49,288 nt of DNA, from NCBI GenBank assembly GCA_020426845.1, contig JAGQPF010000322.1, positions 1 to 49,288 of the forward strand, given 5' to 3'. The position numbers were made by a program, and so were the translations under genes. Of this stretch, positions 7,413-16,473 are shown piece after piece. The notes below the pieces were generated by a model. The model ran no database searches. It was not told the DNA's origin and was given only the letters and a program-made list of their open reading frames with translations. This DNA is from Planctomycetales bacterium (GTDB lineage: Bacteria; Planctomycetota; Planctomycetia; Pirellulales; Pirellulaceae). Within the stretch, counting starts at the first letter, position 1; each line of letters begins with the position of its first letter.

Positions 7413-10400
7413 ATGTCGCAGTTTGCCCATCCGATTCACCCAACTGTTCGTCGCGCTTCGTCCCCCGCATGGCGGCTGCTGTCGCTGTTGTTTCTGCTGC
7501 TCGCCTGGTCGGCGCTCGCCGCGCCGGCGGTTGCACAGGAGGCGGAGTGGATTTGGGTTCCCGGTCAAACCCAGGAGAACATTCCGGTCAACACCTCCAG
7601 CGTGTTTCGCCGCACGTTCGATTTGGGGGCCGCGCCCGAGCTGGCTCAGATGATCATCACCGCGGACGACGCCTACGAGGTGTTTGTCAACGGCCGGCTC
7701 GTCAATCGAGGCGACTTCCGGCAGCTGCAGCAGGTGGACATCACCGAGCGTCTGCGTCGTGGCCGAAATGTCGTCGCCGTCCGTGTCACCAACTTGCGCG
7801 GCAACACCGCCGCGCTGGCCGCTCGCTTGATGGTGAAGCTGCCGCAAAGCGAGTGGGTTTCGTTTTCGACCAATCGCAACTGGAAGACGTCCAGCCGCGT
7901 CGTGCCGCTTTGGAACGTGCCGTTTTTAAACGACAGCCGATGGGCGAATGCCCATTCTTATGGCCGGCTCGGCGAGACGCCGCCGTGGGACCGCAAGGAG
8001 GATGTCGCGGTCGAGGAGACCGACCAGAACGACCGCTTCACGATCTCCGACGAATTCGAAGTGCGGATGCTGGTGTCGGATGAGGCGACCGGCCCGATGA
8101 TTGCGATGACCTTCAACGAGTTCGGGCAGATCATCGTCTCGCAGGAGGGCGGTCCGCTGATGCTGCTGGTCGACTCAAACAATGACGGGCAGGTCGACAA
8201 GTCGCAGGTTTATTGCGAGGAATTGAAAAACTGCCAGGGCCTGTTGGCTCTGAACGGCGAAGTTTACGTCACCGGCGACGGCCCTGACGGCGCCGCGTTG
8301 TACCGTGCGAAGGACACCGATCAGGACGGCAAACTGGACGACATCAAGACGGTGCTCAAGTTCAAGGGCGGCGTCAGTGAACACGGCGCCCACGGGCTCA
8401 CGCTGGGCCCCGATGGTTACCTGTACGTGATTGTCGGCAACCACGCCTCGCCCGAGCAGGGCTACGCCGAGGATAGCCCGCATCGCACGACCTACGAAGG
8501 CGATTTGGTGCCGCGTTTCGAGGATCCGGGCGGGCACGCGGTGAACGTGAAAGCCCCGGGCGGTGTCGTCCTGCGGACCGACAGCTCCGGCCGGCGCATC
8601 GAACGTTTCGCGGGCGGACTGCGAAACGCCTACGACTTGGTGTTCAGCCGCGAGGGCGAGCTGTTCGTGCACGACTCGGACATGGAATCGGATCAGGGCA
8701 CGCCATGGTACCGCCCGACGGGAGTGTTCCACATTCTGCCCGGCGGTGAATATGGCTGGCGAAGCGGCTGGGCCAAGTGGCCCGGCTACTTCCTGGACAA
8801 CCTGCCGATGCTGGTCGACACGCAGCGAGGCTCCCCGACCGGCGCCGCTTCGTACAACCACTACGCTTTCCCGACTCGCTATCACGGCGCCCTGTTCCTG
8901 GCCGACTGGTCCGAGGGCCGCATTCTAGCCGTCAAGCCCAAGCAGTCGGGCGCCGGCTACAGCGCCGACAGCGAGGTGTTCCTGCAGGGCGCCCCGCTGA
9001 ATGTGTGTGACTTGGAAGTCGGTCCCGATGGCAGCCTGTATTTCATCACGGGCGGCCGCGGCACCTATGGGGCCCTGTATCGCGTGACCTGGCGCGGCGA
9101 GGTGTCCGATGCTTTCAAGGATATGGGTGAGGGGATCAGCCAAGCCATTCGCCAGCCGCAGTTGCACAGCGCCTGGGCTCGGCAGCGGATCGCCGAAGTC
9201 AAGGAGCAGCTGGGCGACAAGTGGGGAACGCAGCTGTTTGGCGTGGCCATCAGCACCGCCAATCCGGACGCGTATCGTCTGCGAGCCATGGATTTGATGC
9301 AGCTGTTTGGCCCGGCGCCGACCGAGACGATTCTGCTGCGGCTGGCCGAGGACGAGAGCGAAGCCGTGCGAGCCAAGGCGGCCACGCTGATGGCCTTGCA
9401 TGCCTCGCCGCGTTTGAAGGACCAACTGGTCGAGATGCTCGAGGACGGCGACCGTTTTGTGCGTCGCAAGGTTTGCGAGGCGTTGACTCGCCTCAACCAC
9501 GACGTGCCGGGCTACCGCATTCTGCCGCTGTTGGCATCGGACGATCGCTCGGAGGTCTGGGCCGCTCGACAACTGCTCGAACGCCAGCCTGCGAACACCT
9601 GGCGCGACGCTGTGCTGAAAAGCGATGAGCACCGGCTGATGGCTGTCGGCGGGCTGGCTTTGATCAACTCGCAGCCCGACGCCGAGACGGCGAAGGCGGT
9701 GATCGGTCGGTTTGCCGGCGCGATGCAGACCTTCATCAGCGACCGTGACTTTATCGACATGTTGCGCGTGACGCAGGTTGCGATCGAACGCGGCTCGCTG
9801 AAGGACAACCTCGATGACGAACTCTTGTCACGCCTGCGGCACGAGCTGGCACAGGAGTTCCCCGCCGGCAACCCGACGATCAACCGCGAGCTGATGCGGC
9901 TGCTGGCGTTCCTGGGCGCTCAGGAGCCGATGGACCGTTACCTCGCCTACATCGAGTCCGATGCGCCGCTGGTGGAGCGAATCCATGTCGCGACCCACCT
10001 GCCGTTCATTCGCGATGGCTGGGGGCCCGGCCAACGACTACAAGTCCTGCGGAAACTCGAGGAGTTCCGCAAGGCGGAGGGCGGCGGGAGCTACGGTCAC
10101 TACTTGATGAACGTCTCCACCCAGCTCGCGCAGGCGTTGTCCAAGGAGGAGAGCTTCCAAGTGGTCGCCAGCGCCGACGACTGGCCGAGCGCGGCGCTGG
10201 GCGCGTTGTACAACTTGCCCGAGAAGCTCTCGGAGCAGCAGATTAACGAGTTGAAGGCGATTGACCGTCGGCTCGGTGGCACCGACGACAGCGCGGCCAA
10301 GCGGCTGCGTGTTGGACTGATCGCCGTGCTGGCTCGAAGCCAGGCCGACGATGCAATGGCCTATCTGCGTGAAGTTTGGGAGAACGAGCCCGAGCGCCGC

Positions 10401-11258
10401 TCGATGGCCGCGATGGGATTGTCGCAGTCGCCTCAGGAGCCGAACTGGCCGTACCTGATGCGCAGCATCCACCTGCTGGAAGGCAATGCCGCGAGCGAAG
10501 TGCTGGCGCAGCTGCGAAACGTGCAGAAAGCGCCGGCCGAGGCCGAATACCTGCGGCAAGCAATTCTCTGCGGACTCCGCACAGGCGGCGACGCTGCGGA
10601 GCAAGCCGACGAACTGCTCCGATTCTGGACCGGGGATTCGCCGGCAGATGAGAACGCCGAAAGCGCCGCGAAGATGAAGTCGTGGCAGGAATGGTTCGCC
10701 GAGAAGCATCCCAACAAGCTGCCCGCCGAGCTGCCGACCACCACGACCGAGAATCGCTATGAGTTGGACGAGCTGATCGAGTTTCTCAACACGGAGGAAG
10801 GCAAAGACGGTGATGTGACTCGTGGCGGCGAGGTGTTCGCCAAGGCGCAGTGCATCAAGTGCCACCGCTACTCCAACCGGGGCGAGTCGCTCGGGCCGGA
10901 CCTGACGTCCATCTCCAAACGCTTTTCGCGTCGCGAGATCCTACAGTCGATCCTCTTCCCCTCGCACGTCGTCTCCGACCAATACGCGTCGAAGATCGTC
11001 GATTTGGATGACGGCCGACGTCTCACGGGCTTGATGGTCGCCGGCGCTGGCAGCCAGATGATTCTGCTGCAAGCCAACGGCGAAAAGGTCACCTTCGATC
11101 AGACCGACGTCGTCAGGGCGAAGATCAGCGCGGTCTCCTCCATGCCCGAGGGACTCTTGAACGATCTCGAACTGCAAGAGATTGTCGACCTGTTCGCGTA
11201 CATGGGCGTCAATCGCCCGGCGTCGCTGGCCAACCGACCGACCGTGCCTTCCAAGTAA
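7413..11258 (+). CDS. Secreted PVC-type membrane-bound dehydrogenase / CxxCH haem protein
   Basis: A 1281-aa exported protein of the planctomycete 'putative membrane-bound dehydrogenase' type. Order of parts: signal peptide (about 1-41, cut after AVAQ or nearby); a galactose-binding-like beta-sandwich (about 44-150); a six-bladed propeller of glucose/sorbosone dehydrogenase type (about 210-560, with HGAHGLTLGPDGYLY); HEAT-like helical repeats (about 600-800) and further helices; and a C-terminal cytochrome c domain with CIKCH (Cys1147, Cys1150, His1151) and downstream GPDLTSISKRFSRREIL. This suggests oxidation of a sugar-like or other substrate with electrons passed to a c-type haem; the substrate is unknown. 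AGGAG lies 6-7 bases before the ATG. It stands alone, divergent from the opp operon. Confidence 0.9.
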   Translation: MSQFAHPIHPTVRRASSPAWRLLSLLFLLLAWSALAAPAVAQEAEWIWVPGQTQENIPVNTSSVFRRTFDLGAAPELAQMIITADDAYEVFVNGRLVNRGDFRQLQQVDITERLRRGRNVVAVRVTNLRGNTAALAARLMVKLPQSEWVSFSTNRNWKTSSRVVPLWNVPFLNDSRWANAHSYGRLGETPPWDRKEDVAVEETDQNDRFTISDEFEVRMLVSDEATGPMIAMTFNEFGQIIVSQEGGPLMLLVDSNNDGQVDKSQVYCEELKNCQGLLALNGEVYVTGDGPDGAALYRAKDTDQDGKLDDIKTVLKFKGGVSEHGAHGLTLGPDGYLYVIVGNHASPEQGYAEDSPHRTTYEGDLVPRFEDPGGHAVNVKAPGGVVLRTDSSGRRIERFAGGLRNAYDLVFSREGELFVHDSDMESDQGTPWYRPTGVFHILPGGEYGWRSGWAKWPGYFLDNLPMLVDTQRGSPTGAASYNHYAFPTRYHGALFLADWSEGRILAVKPKQSGAGYSADSEVFLQGAPLNVCDLEVGPDGSLYFITGGRGTYGALYRVTWRGEVSDAFKDMGEGISQAIRQPQLHSAWARQRIAEVKEQLGDKWGTQLFGVAISTANPDAYRLRAMDLMQLFGPAPTETILLRLAEDESEAVRAKAATLMALHASPRLKDQLVEMLEDGDRFVRRKVCEALTRLNHDVPGYRILPLLASDDRSEVWAARQLLERQPANTWRDAVLKSDEHRLMAVGGLALINSQPDAETAKAVIGRFAGAMQTFISDRDFIDMLRVTQVAIERGSLKDNLDDELLSRLRHELAQEFPAGNPTINRELMRLLAFLGAQEPMDRYLAYIESDAPLVERIHVATHLPFIRDGWGPGQRLQVLRKLEEFRKAEGGGSYGHYLMNVSTQLAQALSKEESFQVVASADDWPSAALGALYNLPEKLSEQQINELKAIDRRLGGTDDSAAKRLRVGLIAVLARSQADDAMAYLREVWENEPERRSMAAMGLSQSPQEPNWPYLMRSIHLLEGNAASEVLAQLRNVQKAPAEAEYLRQAILCGLRTGGDAAEQADELLRFWTGDSPADENAESAAKMKSWQEWFAEKHPNKLPAELPTTTTENRYELDELIEFLNTEEGKDGDVTRGGEVFAKAQCIKCHRYSNRGESLGPDLTSISKRFSRREILQSILFPSHVVSDQYASKIVDLDDGRRLTGLMVAGAGSQMILLQANGEKVTFDQTDVVRAKISAVSSMPEGLLNDLELQEIVDLFAYMGVNRPASLANRPTVPSK

Positions 11259-11393
11259 GGAAAACGGGAAAAACAAATTCCCCGGCGGATCGGCTTTTGG
11301 ACCAAATCGCAGCTGAAAACGTCCAAGTGCCAATCCGCAATTCGGGAAGTTGTCTTTCCCTCGATCCTAAGTGCGGTATTCGAAAGCGATGCC

Positions 11394-12572
11394 CTATCGA
11401 CTGCGAATGCGAAGCGGCAGTGACAACCACGCCGCTTCGCGTCGCGGACGTTCGGTCAGCCCAAAGTTCTCCACTTCAAACGGGCGGTCGAGACTGTTGC
11501 CGGCAAGGTCCTCAAGCAGAGAGTTGACCTTCAGCTGAAAGCGGCCCTCGTCCCACGGCTGGGCGGGAACAAACTGCCACTGGCGAGCATTGTCGGCGAC
11601 CTGCACTTTCCCCTCGAGCCGCATGCCGGCGGGATCGACCACCTCCAACGAGTGCTGAAGCATCGCGTGGTCCAGCGGCTCGTCGAAATCGATCGCCAGC
11701 GGCTCACGGCTGCCAGCTGCAGGCCTGGAAAACTTCCATTCGGAAGGTGCCGGCTGCGTTGCATCGGGCGCCGTCACGCGAAATCGCTTGACGTAGGACT
11801 CCGCCAGCGGATTCGATTGCGCGTCGCGCCACTGTCTGGCAATCTCAAGCCGATAGCTGCGGCCCCCAACCAGCGCCGGGCCATTCTCTTCACGGGGCCT
11901 CAGACCTTGTTTGATCCGGCCGGGGTCGATCAGCAACGTAAACCGCGTGCCGGCGGGATCCCAAAGCTCCGGCTCGAGCTTCAAGAACGGATAGTCCACT
12001 TCGCTGCCGTCGGCGTTGAACAAGTGGATGTGGCCGTAGGCCTCGCTGATGCTCATCGGGGCACTAAAGTGCAGATAGAACTTCAGCTGGTTTTCGGGCA
12101 GCGTGTCCTGAATCGGATAGATTTGTAAGACGCGGGTTGGCTTGGCAGGCGCGGGAGCTGCAAGTCGAACGACAGCGGTTGCCGAACGTCGTTGCTTGCC
12201 CGGAAGCCGCACTTCCACCCGATAAGCGACGCGCGGGTTGAGCGGGTACTTGGGCACGAACTCCAAGCGACTCGCACGCACGCGGCGTTTTCCGAACATG
12301 GCCACTGCGTCAGAGGCCGGCGCGATGCTCGCGTTTTCACGCTCGATGGCGAAGACGCCGAGCGTCTCCGCGGCAGGCGCTGCCCCGCTGGTCGCAATCG
12401 ACTCAAGCTCGGCGGTCGACAAACCGGCGACGCTGACAACTTGCCGGCCATCGACCTCCTTGATCTCGATCTGCAAGCCATCCTCCTCCGCCATCGCGGA
12501 GGAGGAATAGCAGCAGCTCGCCAGTGCGATCAGCACTGCCGTTTGCCAGCGTGTGGATGACACGCTGGTCAT
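11394..12572 (-). CDS. Secreted protein with Ig-like domains, function unknown
   Basis: A 392-aa exported protein with an N-terminal signal peptide (MTSVSSTRWQTAVLIALASC, cleavage near AMAEE at about 29). The rest is rich in beta strands. Phrases such as LQIYPIQDTLPENQLKFYL, FSAPM and AIDFDEPLDHAMLQHSLEVV match the pattern of bacterial Ig-like domains of the SbsA/Big_5 kind, where 'FSxPM' marks each domain; I count two or three. Its ATG overlaps the stop of the upstream gene (ATGA at 12569-12572), so translation of the two is probably coupled. Role unknown; cell-surface or periplasmic binding is a guess. Confidence 0.75.
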   Translation of the reverse strand: MTSVSSTRWQTAVLIALASCCYSSSAMAEEDGLQIEIKEVDGRQVVSVAGLSTAELESIATSGAAPAAETLGVFAIERENASIAPASDAVAMFGKRRVRASRLEFVPKYPLNPRVAYRVEVRLPGKQRRSATAVVRLAAPAPAKPTRVLQIYPIQDTLPENQLKFYLHFSAPMSISEAYGHIHLFNADGSEVDYPFLKLEPELWDPAGTRFTLLIDPGRIKQGLRPREENGPALVGGRSYRLEIARQWRDAQSNPLAESYVKRFRVTAPDATQPAPSEWKFSRPAAGSREPLAIDFDEPLDHAMLQHSLEVVDPAGMRLEGKVQVADNARQWQFVPAQPWDEGRFQLKVNSLLEDLAGNSLDRPFEVENFGLTERPRREAAWLSLPLRIRSR

Positions 12573-13651
12573 GGCAGCTCTCGCGTCACCAGATCAAAAC
12601 CCTTGTCCGTCTTGATCAGCATGGCGGCGTGTTTGTCGCCGAGCCGATCGAGTTGCTCCACACCGGATTCCACGACGGTCTCGTATTCCTGCCCGGCGCG
12701 GTCCGCGACCCGCTCGGTCAGGCCTGTCTCACGATCGATATCCTTGGTGCTGATCTTCATCAAACCGCGATTTGAATTGGCCATCAGGATGAAGTCCTCA
12801 CCGCCCTTGTTGTAGACGAACATGTCGAGCGGGCGGTTGCGATTCCCCAATTCAGCGACGGTGACGCCGCGGACCTTTTGGCCGTCATTTAGCTCATCCA
12901 GCGGAATTTTGACCAGCGGCGTGCAGGTGTAGCCGGCCAGCAAGTGAGGCTGCTCGGCGATCGTGTACGTGGTGAACGTGCGGATCGGGGCGCCCGTTTC
13001 CACGGCATTGTGGGAGGCGTGATAAATCTCGACGGCAGCGCCCTTGGTCACCTTGGAGAACGGGTACGGAATCGAGCGGAACGTGGAGGCGAACTCTTCG
13101 TTCGACAGCCCGGCCACATGCAGCTTGCCGTTCTGGTACTCGATGTCGGTGATCGATTCCGTGCGATTGTTTTTGCGACGGCGGCCTTGTCCAACCAACG
13201 CGTCCTCGGGAGGGTTCGGCAGCTCGGCTTTGGTGAACTTCACACTGTCGGAGTCAACCTCGGTGATGTCACCTTGCGGGGACACTCGCACCAACACGGG
13301 AGTGGCATCCGCGCCCAGTCCTCGCGACACCGAGAAGTAGACAGCGTTCGAGGCGGGATTGACGGCCATGTCCACGATGGCGATCTCGTCGGCCTTCGTG
13401 CCGAGTGCCTTGGCGATCAGTTGATCGACGTTGCTCACATTCGGGCGGGCATCCGTTTTGGTCACGTCACCCGTCTCGATAGCGAAGATCGTCGCGGTCT
13501 TCGCGTCCGCCACAAACAGAACGCCATCGGGGCCGAACGCCATCACGCCTGCGCTCTTGCGTACCAGCGACTCGGCGCCTGCCTGCTGAAACGTGGCGAG
13601 AGTCAGCACGAGGGCCAGCGCGGGACTGACCAGCCATTGACATTGACGCAT
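12569..13651 (-). CDS. Secreted beta-propeller-like protein, function unknown
   Basis: A 360-aa exported protein. The ATG at 13651 has GGAG seven bases upstream and opens a signal peptide (MRQCQWLVSPALALVLTLAT, cleavage near QQAGA). The upstream frame extension to 14062 is not supported. The mature part repeats short blade-like segments (VMAFGPDGVLFVADAKTATI, PLDMFVYNKGGEDFILMANS) like a beta-propeller, with no recognisable catalytic residues. It is the first gene of a two-gene unit with the Ig-like protein, overlapping it by 4 nt. The two may act together outside the cytoplasm; this is inference from coupling only. Confidence 0.72.
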   Translation of the reverse strand: MRQCQWLVSPALALVLTLATFQQAGAESLVRKSAGVMAFGPDGVLFVADAKTATIFAIETGDVTKTDARPNVSNVDQLIAKALGTKADEIAIVDMAVNPASNAVYFSVSRGLGADATPVLVRVSPQGDITEVDSDSVKFTKAELPNPPEDALVGQGRRRKNNRTESITDIEYQNGKLHVAGLSNEEFASTFRSIPYPFSKVTKGAAVEIYHASHNAVETGAPIRTFTTYTIAEQPHLLAGYTCTPLVKIPLDELNDGQKVRGVTVAELGNRNRPLDMFVYNKGGEDFILMANSNRGLMKISTKDIDRETGLTERVADRAGQEYETVVESGVEQLDRLGDKHAAMLIKTDKGFDLVTRELP

Positions 13652-13960
13652 GAGAACACTCCAGAAAGGGAAGAAGGGGATTTTCGGATGTTGTAGCAGA
13701 CTTTTGCCCGACAAGCAGCCGATTGAGAGTTTCGGCGAGACAGAAGCCGGTTGGATGCTGCGGGTGGTTTGGTGGTGTGGCAGTTTGGGGGGGACGCTGG
13801 AGTTCGCGATTCGGATCCCTCGCTCACGCTTCGGGTTTCCTTGTCGAGGCATGCCGAATTCGCCTTGTTCGCTTACTTGGCGGTTGAGTATTCTCCACAC
13901 CGCCACGACGCGGAGCGAGCGCCCTCGAACGACAGTAAATCTAATCAGACGAGCTAGATT
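13652..13960. other. Divergent intergenic region with a GC-rich repeat
   Basis: 309 bases between the secreted-protein pair (minus) and the glycosyltransferase (plus). It must hold both promoters, but I cannot place -35/-10 boxes with confidence. At 13813-13840 lies CCCTCGCTCACGCTTCGGG with flanks, a motif I recall as recurrent in planctomycete intergenic DNA (from memory). Confidence 0.5.
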
Positions 13961-15220
13961 GTGCGAATTCTCTATTTTCACCAGCATTTCACGACACCCC
14001 GGGGGGCCTGCGGCACGCGGTCCTACGAATTTGCCAAGCGGATGGTCGCGGCAGGTCACCAAGTGACCATCGTCTGCGGCTCACACGACACCGGCGACAC
14101 GGGATTGTCGGGCGATTACGTCCGAGGCGTTCGCCGTGGCGAGGTGGATGGGATCGACATCATCGAGCTCAATTTGCCGTATGGCAATCAGTTGGGATTT
14201 GTCCGCCGCGCGTGGACTTTCCTGCGGTTTTCCATGCGAGCGGTGCGGGTTGCCCTGACCGAGAAGTACGACATCGTTTTCGCCACCACAACGCCGTTGA
14301 CCGTGGGGGTGCCGGGCATCTTGGCCCGCTGGCTGCGGCGGAAGCCGTTTGTGTTTGAGGTTCGCGACCTGTGGCCGGAACTCCCCAAAGCGATGGGAGT
14401 CACCCGAAACCCGATTGTGCTTGGGCTGATGAGCTTGTTGGAGTGGTCGAGCTATCGCAGCGCCGATCGTCTTGTTGCGCTGTCGCCAGGCATCCGCGAG
14501 GGCATTCTGCGCCGCGGTGTGTCACCGGAACGCGTGGCGATGATTCCCAACGCCAGCGACTGCGAGCTGTTCCGCGAGCCGTCAGGCGGCCCTTGGCGCC
14601 CCGAGTCGATCTCGCCCGACTCGAAACTGGTCGTCTTCACCGGGACTCACGGCGTTGCCAACGGCCTTGAGGCCGTGCTGGACGCGGCGGCGGAATTGAA
14701 GCGGCGGGGCCGCGACGACATCGCGGTGCTGCTCGTGGGCAAAGGCGGCCGAAAGGCGGCGTTGGTGGAGCGGGCAACGCGAGAGGGGCTCGATAACGTC
14801 GTGTTTCACGATCCGATTCCCAAGACCCGGATCGCGAGCCTGCTTGCCTCCGCGGACGCGGGGTTGCAGGTGCTCGCCAACGTGCCCGCTTTCTATTACG
14901 GGACGAGTCCCAACAAATTCTTCGACTATTGTGCAGCCGGAATCCCGATCGTCTGCAACTATCCCGGCTGGGTGGCCGACTTGATCGGTGAACAGCAGGC
15001 CGGCATCGCAGTTCCTCCCGAGTCACCCGAAGCACTGGCCACCGCGATCGAACGAATCTGCGACGACCGGGACCTCAACGCGGCTAGCCGCCAAGGTGCG
15101 CGCCGGTTGGCGGACTCACAGTTCAATCGAGAACTGCTGGCAACGCAATTTGTGAGCTGGGTGATCGACGGCCGATTGGCCGACGAACGGGGCTCGAGCG
15201 AACGCCGCCGAGCGGCGTAA
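13961..15220 (+). CDS. Glycosyltransferase family 4 (WbuB-like)
   Basis: Transfers a sugar from a nucleotide donor to a growing glycan; acceptor unknown. The 419-aa protein has the GT-B layout: an N-terminal domain opening MRILYFHQHFTTPRGACGTR (the PxxGxxGTR pattern near residue 12-20 is typical of WbuB-like enzymes), FEVRDLWPE at about 129-137, and a C-terminal donor domain with VFTGTHGVANGL and SPNKFFDYCAAGIPIV, whose acidic/EA-type region binds the nucleotide sugar. The start is a GTG at 13961 without a clear Shine-Dalgarno, chosen because family homology starts there. It is a lone gene, so O-antigen or capsule assignment is only inference. Confidence 0.88.
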   Translation: MRILYFHQHFTTPRGACGTRSYEFAKRMVAAGHQVTIVCGSHDTGDTGLSGDYVRGVRRGEVDGIDIIELNLPYGNQLGFVRRAWTFLRFSMRAVRVALTEKYDIVFATTTPLTVGVPGILARWLRRKPFVFEVRDLWPELPKAMGVTRNPIVLGLMSLLEWSSYRSADRLVALSPGIREGILRRGVSPERVAMIPNASDCELFREPSGGPWRPESISPDSKLVVFTGTHGVANGLEAVLDAAAELKRRGRDDIAVLLVGKGGRKAALVERATREGLDNVVFHDPIPKTRIASLLASADAGLQVLANVPAFYYGTSPNKFFDYCAAGIPIVCNYPGWVADLIGEQQAGIAVPPESPEALATAIERICDDRDLNAASRQGARRLADSQFNRELLATQFVSWVIDGRLADERGSSERRRAA

Positions 15221-15292
15221 GGTTACGTTGGGTGACCCATGGCGTCGAGCCCGTGGCAGGATCGCGCGGGTTGGCGTCAGCAAGGCAACATG

Positions 15293-15408
15293 CTCACGCA
15301 AAGTCGCCAAGACGCAAAGAAGTCAAGTAGCGAGGGCTCTCATGGCGGAGAGCTGCCGGCTGGTGGCTCTCCTTCAATTTTCCTTTGCGTCGTTGCGCCT
15401 TTGCGTGA
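15293..15408. repeat. Inverted-repeat element (MITE-like), copy 1
   Basis: The left end, 15293-15321, reads CTCACGCAAAGTCGCCAAGA and on to CGCAAAGAA. The right end, 15381-15408, is the near reverse complement (TCCTTTGCGTCGTTGCGCCT then TTGCGTGA). About 60 bases of unrelated GC-rich sequence lie between. The same ends recur at 26009-26200. There is no open reading frame, so it would have to be moved by enzymes encoded elsewhere, if it is mobile at all. Confidence 0.75.
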
Positions 15409-15472
15409 CCCATTTGGCAGGATCGCGCAGGCCGGCCTCGGCAAGGCAACATGTGTCTCACGCCAAGTCGCC

Positions 15473-15510
15473 AAGACGTGAAGACGTGAAGACGTGAAGA
15501 CGTGAAGACT
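15473..15510 (+). repeat. 8-bp tandem repeat (AAGACGTG)
   Basis: Four exact copies of AAGACGTG and a partial fifth, directly following a TCACGCCAAGTCGCC element end. It parallels the AAGACGCC repeat at 26111-26134 in the second copy. Confidence 0.9.
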
Positions 15511-15552
15511 CCCAGCGGCTGAAACTCTTCTCCGCCCCGTAGAAGCTGCCGA

Positions 15553-16071
15553 TTAGCCGGCGAGCTTGCTGATGCGATTGATCGGAGCCACTTCGACTTC
15601 CGCTTCGCGGTAGCGATATTGCATCAGGTAGGCGTCTTCAACCGTGTCCTCGTAGAAGTCCCGCAACACGGTCATCGCCTTAAAGCCGAGCTCCCGGAAG
15701 AATAGCTGCGCGGGCAGATTCGTCTCCCGGACCTCGAGCATGATGCGATTGCGGCGTTGGCTGGATAGCTTGCCGATCAATTTCCGGCACATCTGCGAGC
15801 CAACGGACTTGCGTTGGTAGTCCTTGTGGACGCAGAAATTGAGGATGTGAAGTTTATTTTTATGCAGCTCGTAAATCATGAAGCCAACAACGCGGTCGTG
15901 GTGCTCGGCGACCATGCCGATGCAGTTGCGTTGGCGCAGGCAACGAATGAAGTCTTCCTCGGACCACGGAAATTCGAAGTTCTCCGCTTCGATTGCCAGT
16001 ACCTCTGGCATATCTCGACGGATCATCCAACGAATGTGGACGCCGATGGCCTGACGATCCGAGGTGCTCAT
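15553..16071 (-). CDS. rimI: Ribosomal protein S18 N-acetyltransferase (RimI type)
   Basis: GNAT-family enzyme, 172 aa, predicted to acetylate the N terminus of a protein such as ribosomal S18 using acetyl-CoA. Visible features are FPWSEEDF near the N terminus (as in RimI), the acetyl-CoA loop region VHKDYQRKSVGSQMCRKLIG (RimI consensus usually Q/RxxGxG/A; here RKSVGS), and the C-terminal NLPAQLFFRELGFKAMTVLR. The start at 16071 has AAGGAG seven bases upstream; a longer frame to 16122 is less likely. Exact substrate is uncertain, since GNAT proteins are hard to separate by eye. Confidence 0.82.
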   Translation of the reverse strand: MSTSDRQAIGVHIRWMIRRDMPEVLAIEAENFEFPWSEEDFIRCLRQRNCIGMVAEHHDRVVGFMIYELHKNKLHILNFCVHKDYQRKSVGSQMCRKLIGKLSSQRRNRIMLEVRETNLPAQLFFRELGFKAMTVLRDFYEDTVEDAYLMQYRYREAEVEVAPINRISKLAG

Positions 16072-16473
16072 CGATGGACTCCTTCCCGATGATGTGCGTC
16101 CTGGCAGCACGTTGTTTCCCAATCAGGGGGGCGAAACGTCATCCTCAACATTCGCCCACATCCTCAATCGTTTTCCCGCCATCCGTTGGAATGACTCGGA
16201 ATCGATTCGCTCGGGAATCTATTCTGAGTCATCTTTTACCTTCGTCATTATCGGCAAAGGTACGCGGGATGACTGAAGCGATTTTTTCCGGGAGGGTGTC
16301 CCTCAACCGGGCCCTAACAGTAACAAAACCCCAATCGGCTGCCAATACGAACCAAGCTGCAGAAAACGCGACGCCCGAGTTCATTTCGAGCACTTGTCAC
16401 GTTCCATTCCACGTCCAATTCGACGCACAATTCGACGCTCTTGCTGCGGTTTGGGGACGATAGCGGGAAACCG
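16072..16473. other. Intergenic region between plsC and rimI
   Basis: 402 bases without a credible gene, less GC-rich than its surroundings. It contains a 40-bp imperfect palindrome at 16192-16231 and several homopolymer runs (for example TTTTTT near 16285). Probably the leader and promoter region of rimI. Confidence 0.55.
16192..16231. promoter_or_regulatory. 40-bp imperfect palindrome upstream of rimI
   Basis: Arms TGACTCGGAATCGATT and AATCTATTCTGAGTCA match as inverted repeats at 14 of 16 positions around an 8-base centre. It sits about 120 bp before the rimI start. There is no T-run on the minus-strand side, so an operator is as likely as a terminator. Confidence 0.55.

Larger units (their letters stand above)
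15221..15552. other. Repeat-rich intergenic region
   Basis: 332 bases between two convergent genes. It holds an inverted-repeat element (15293-15408), a direct repeat of the segment leading into it (about 15254-15315 and 15416-15478, sharing GGCAGGATCGCGC and CAAGGCAACATG) and an 8-bp tandem repeat (15473-15510). No gene is visible. Confidence 0.75.
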
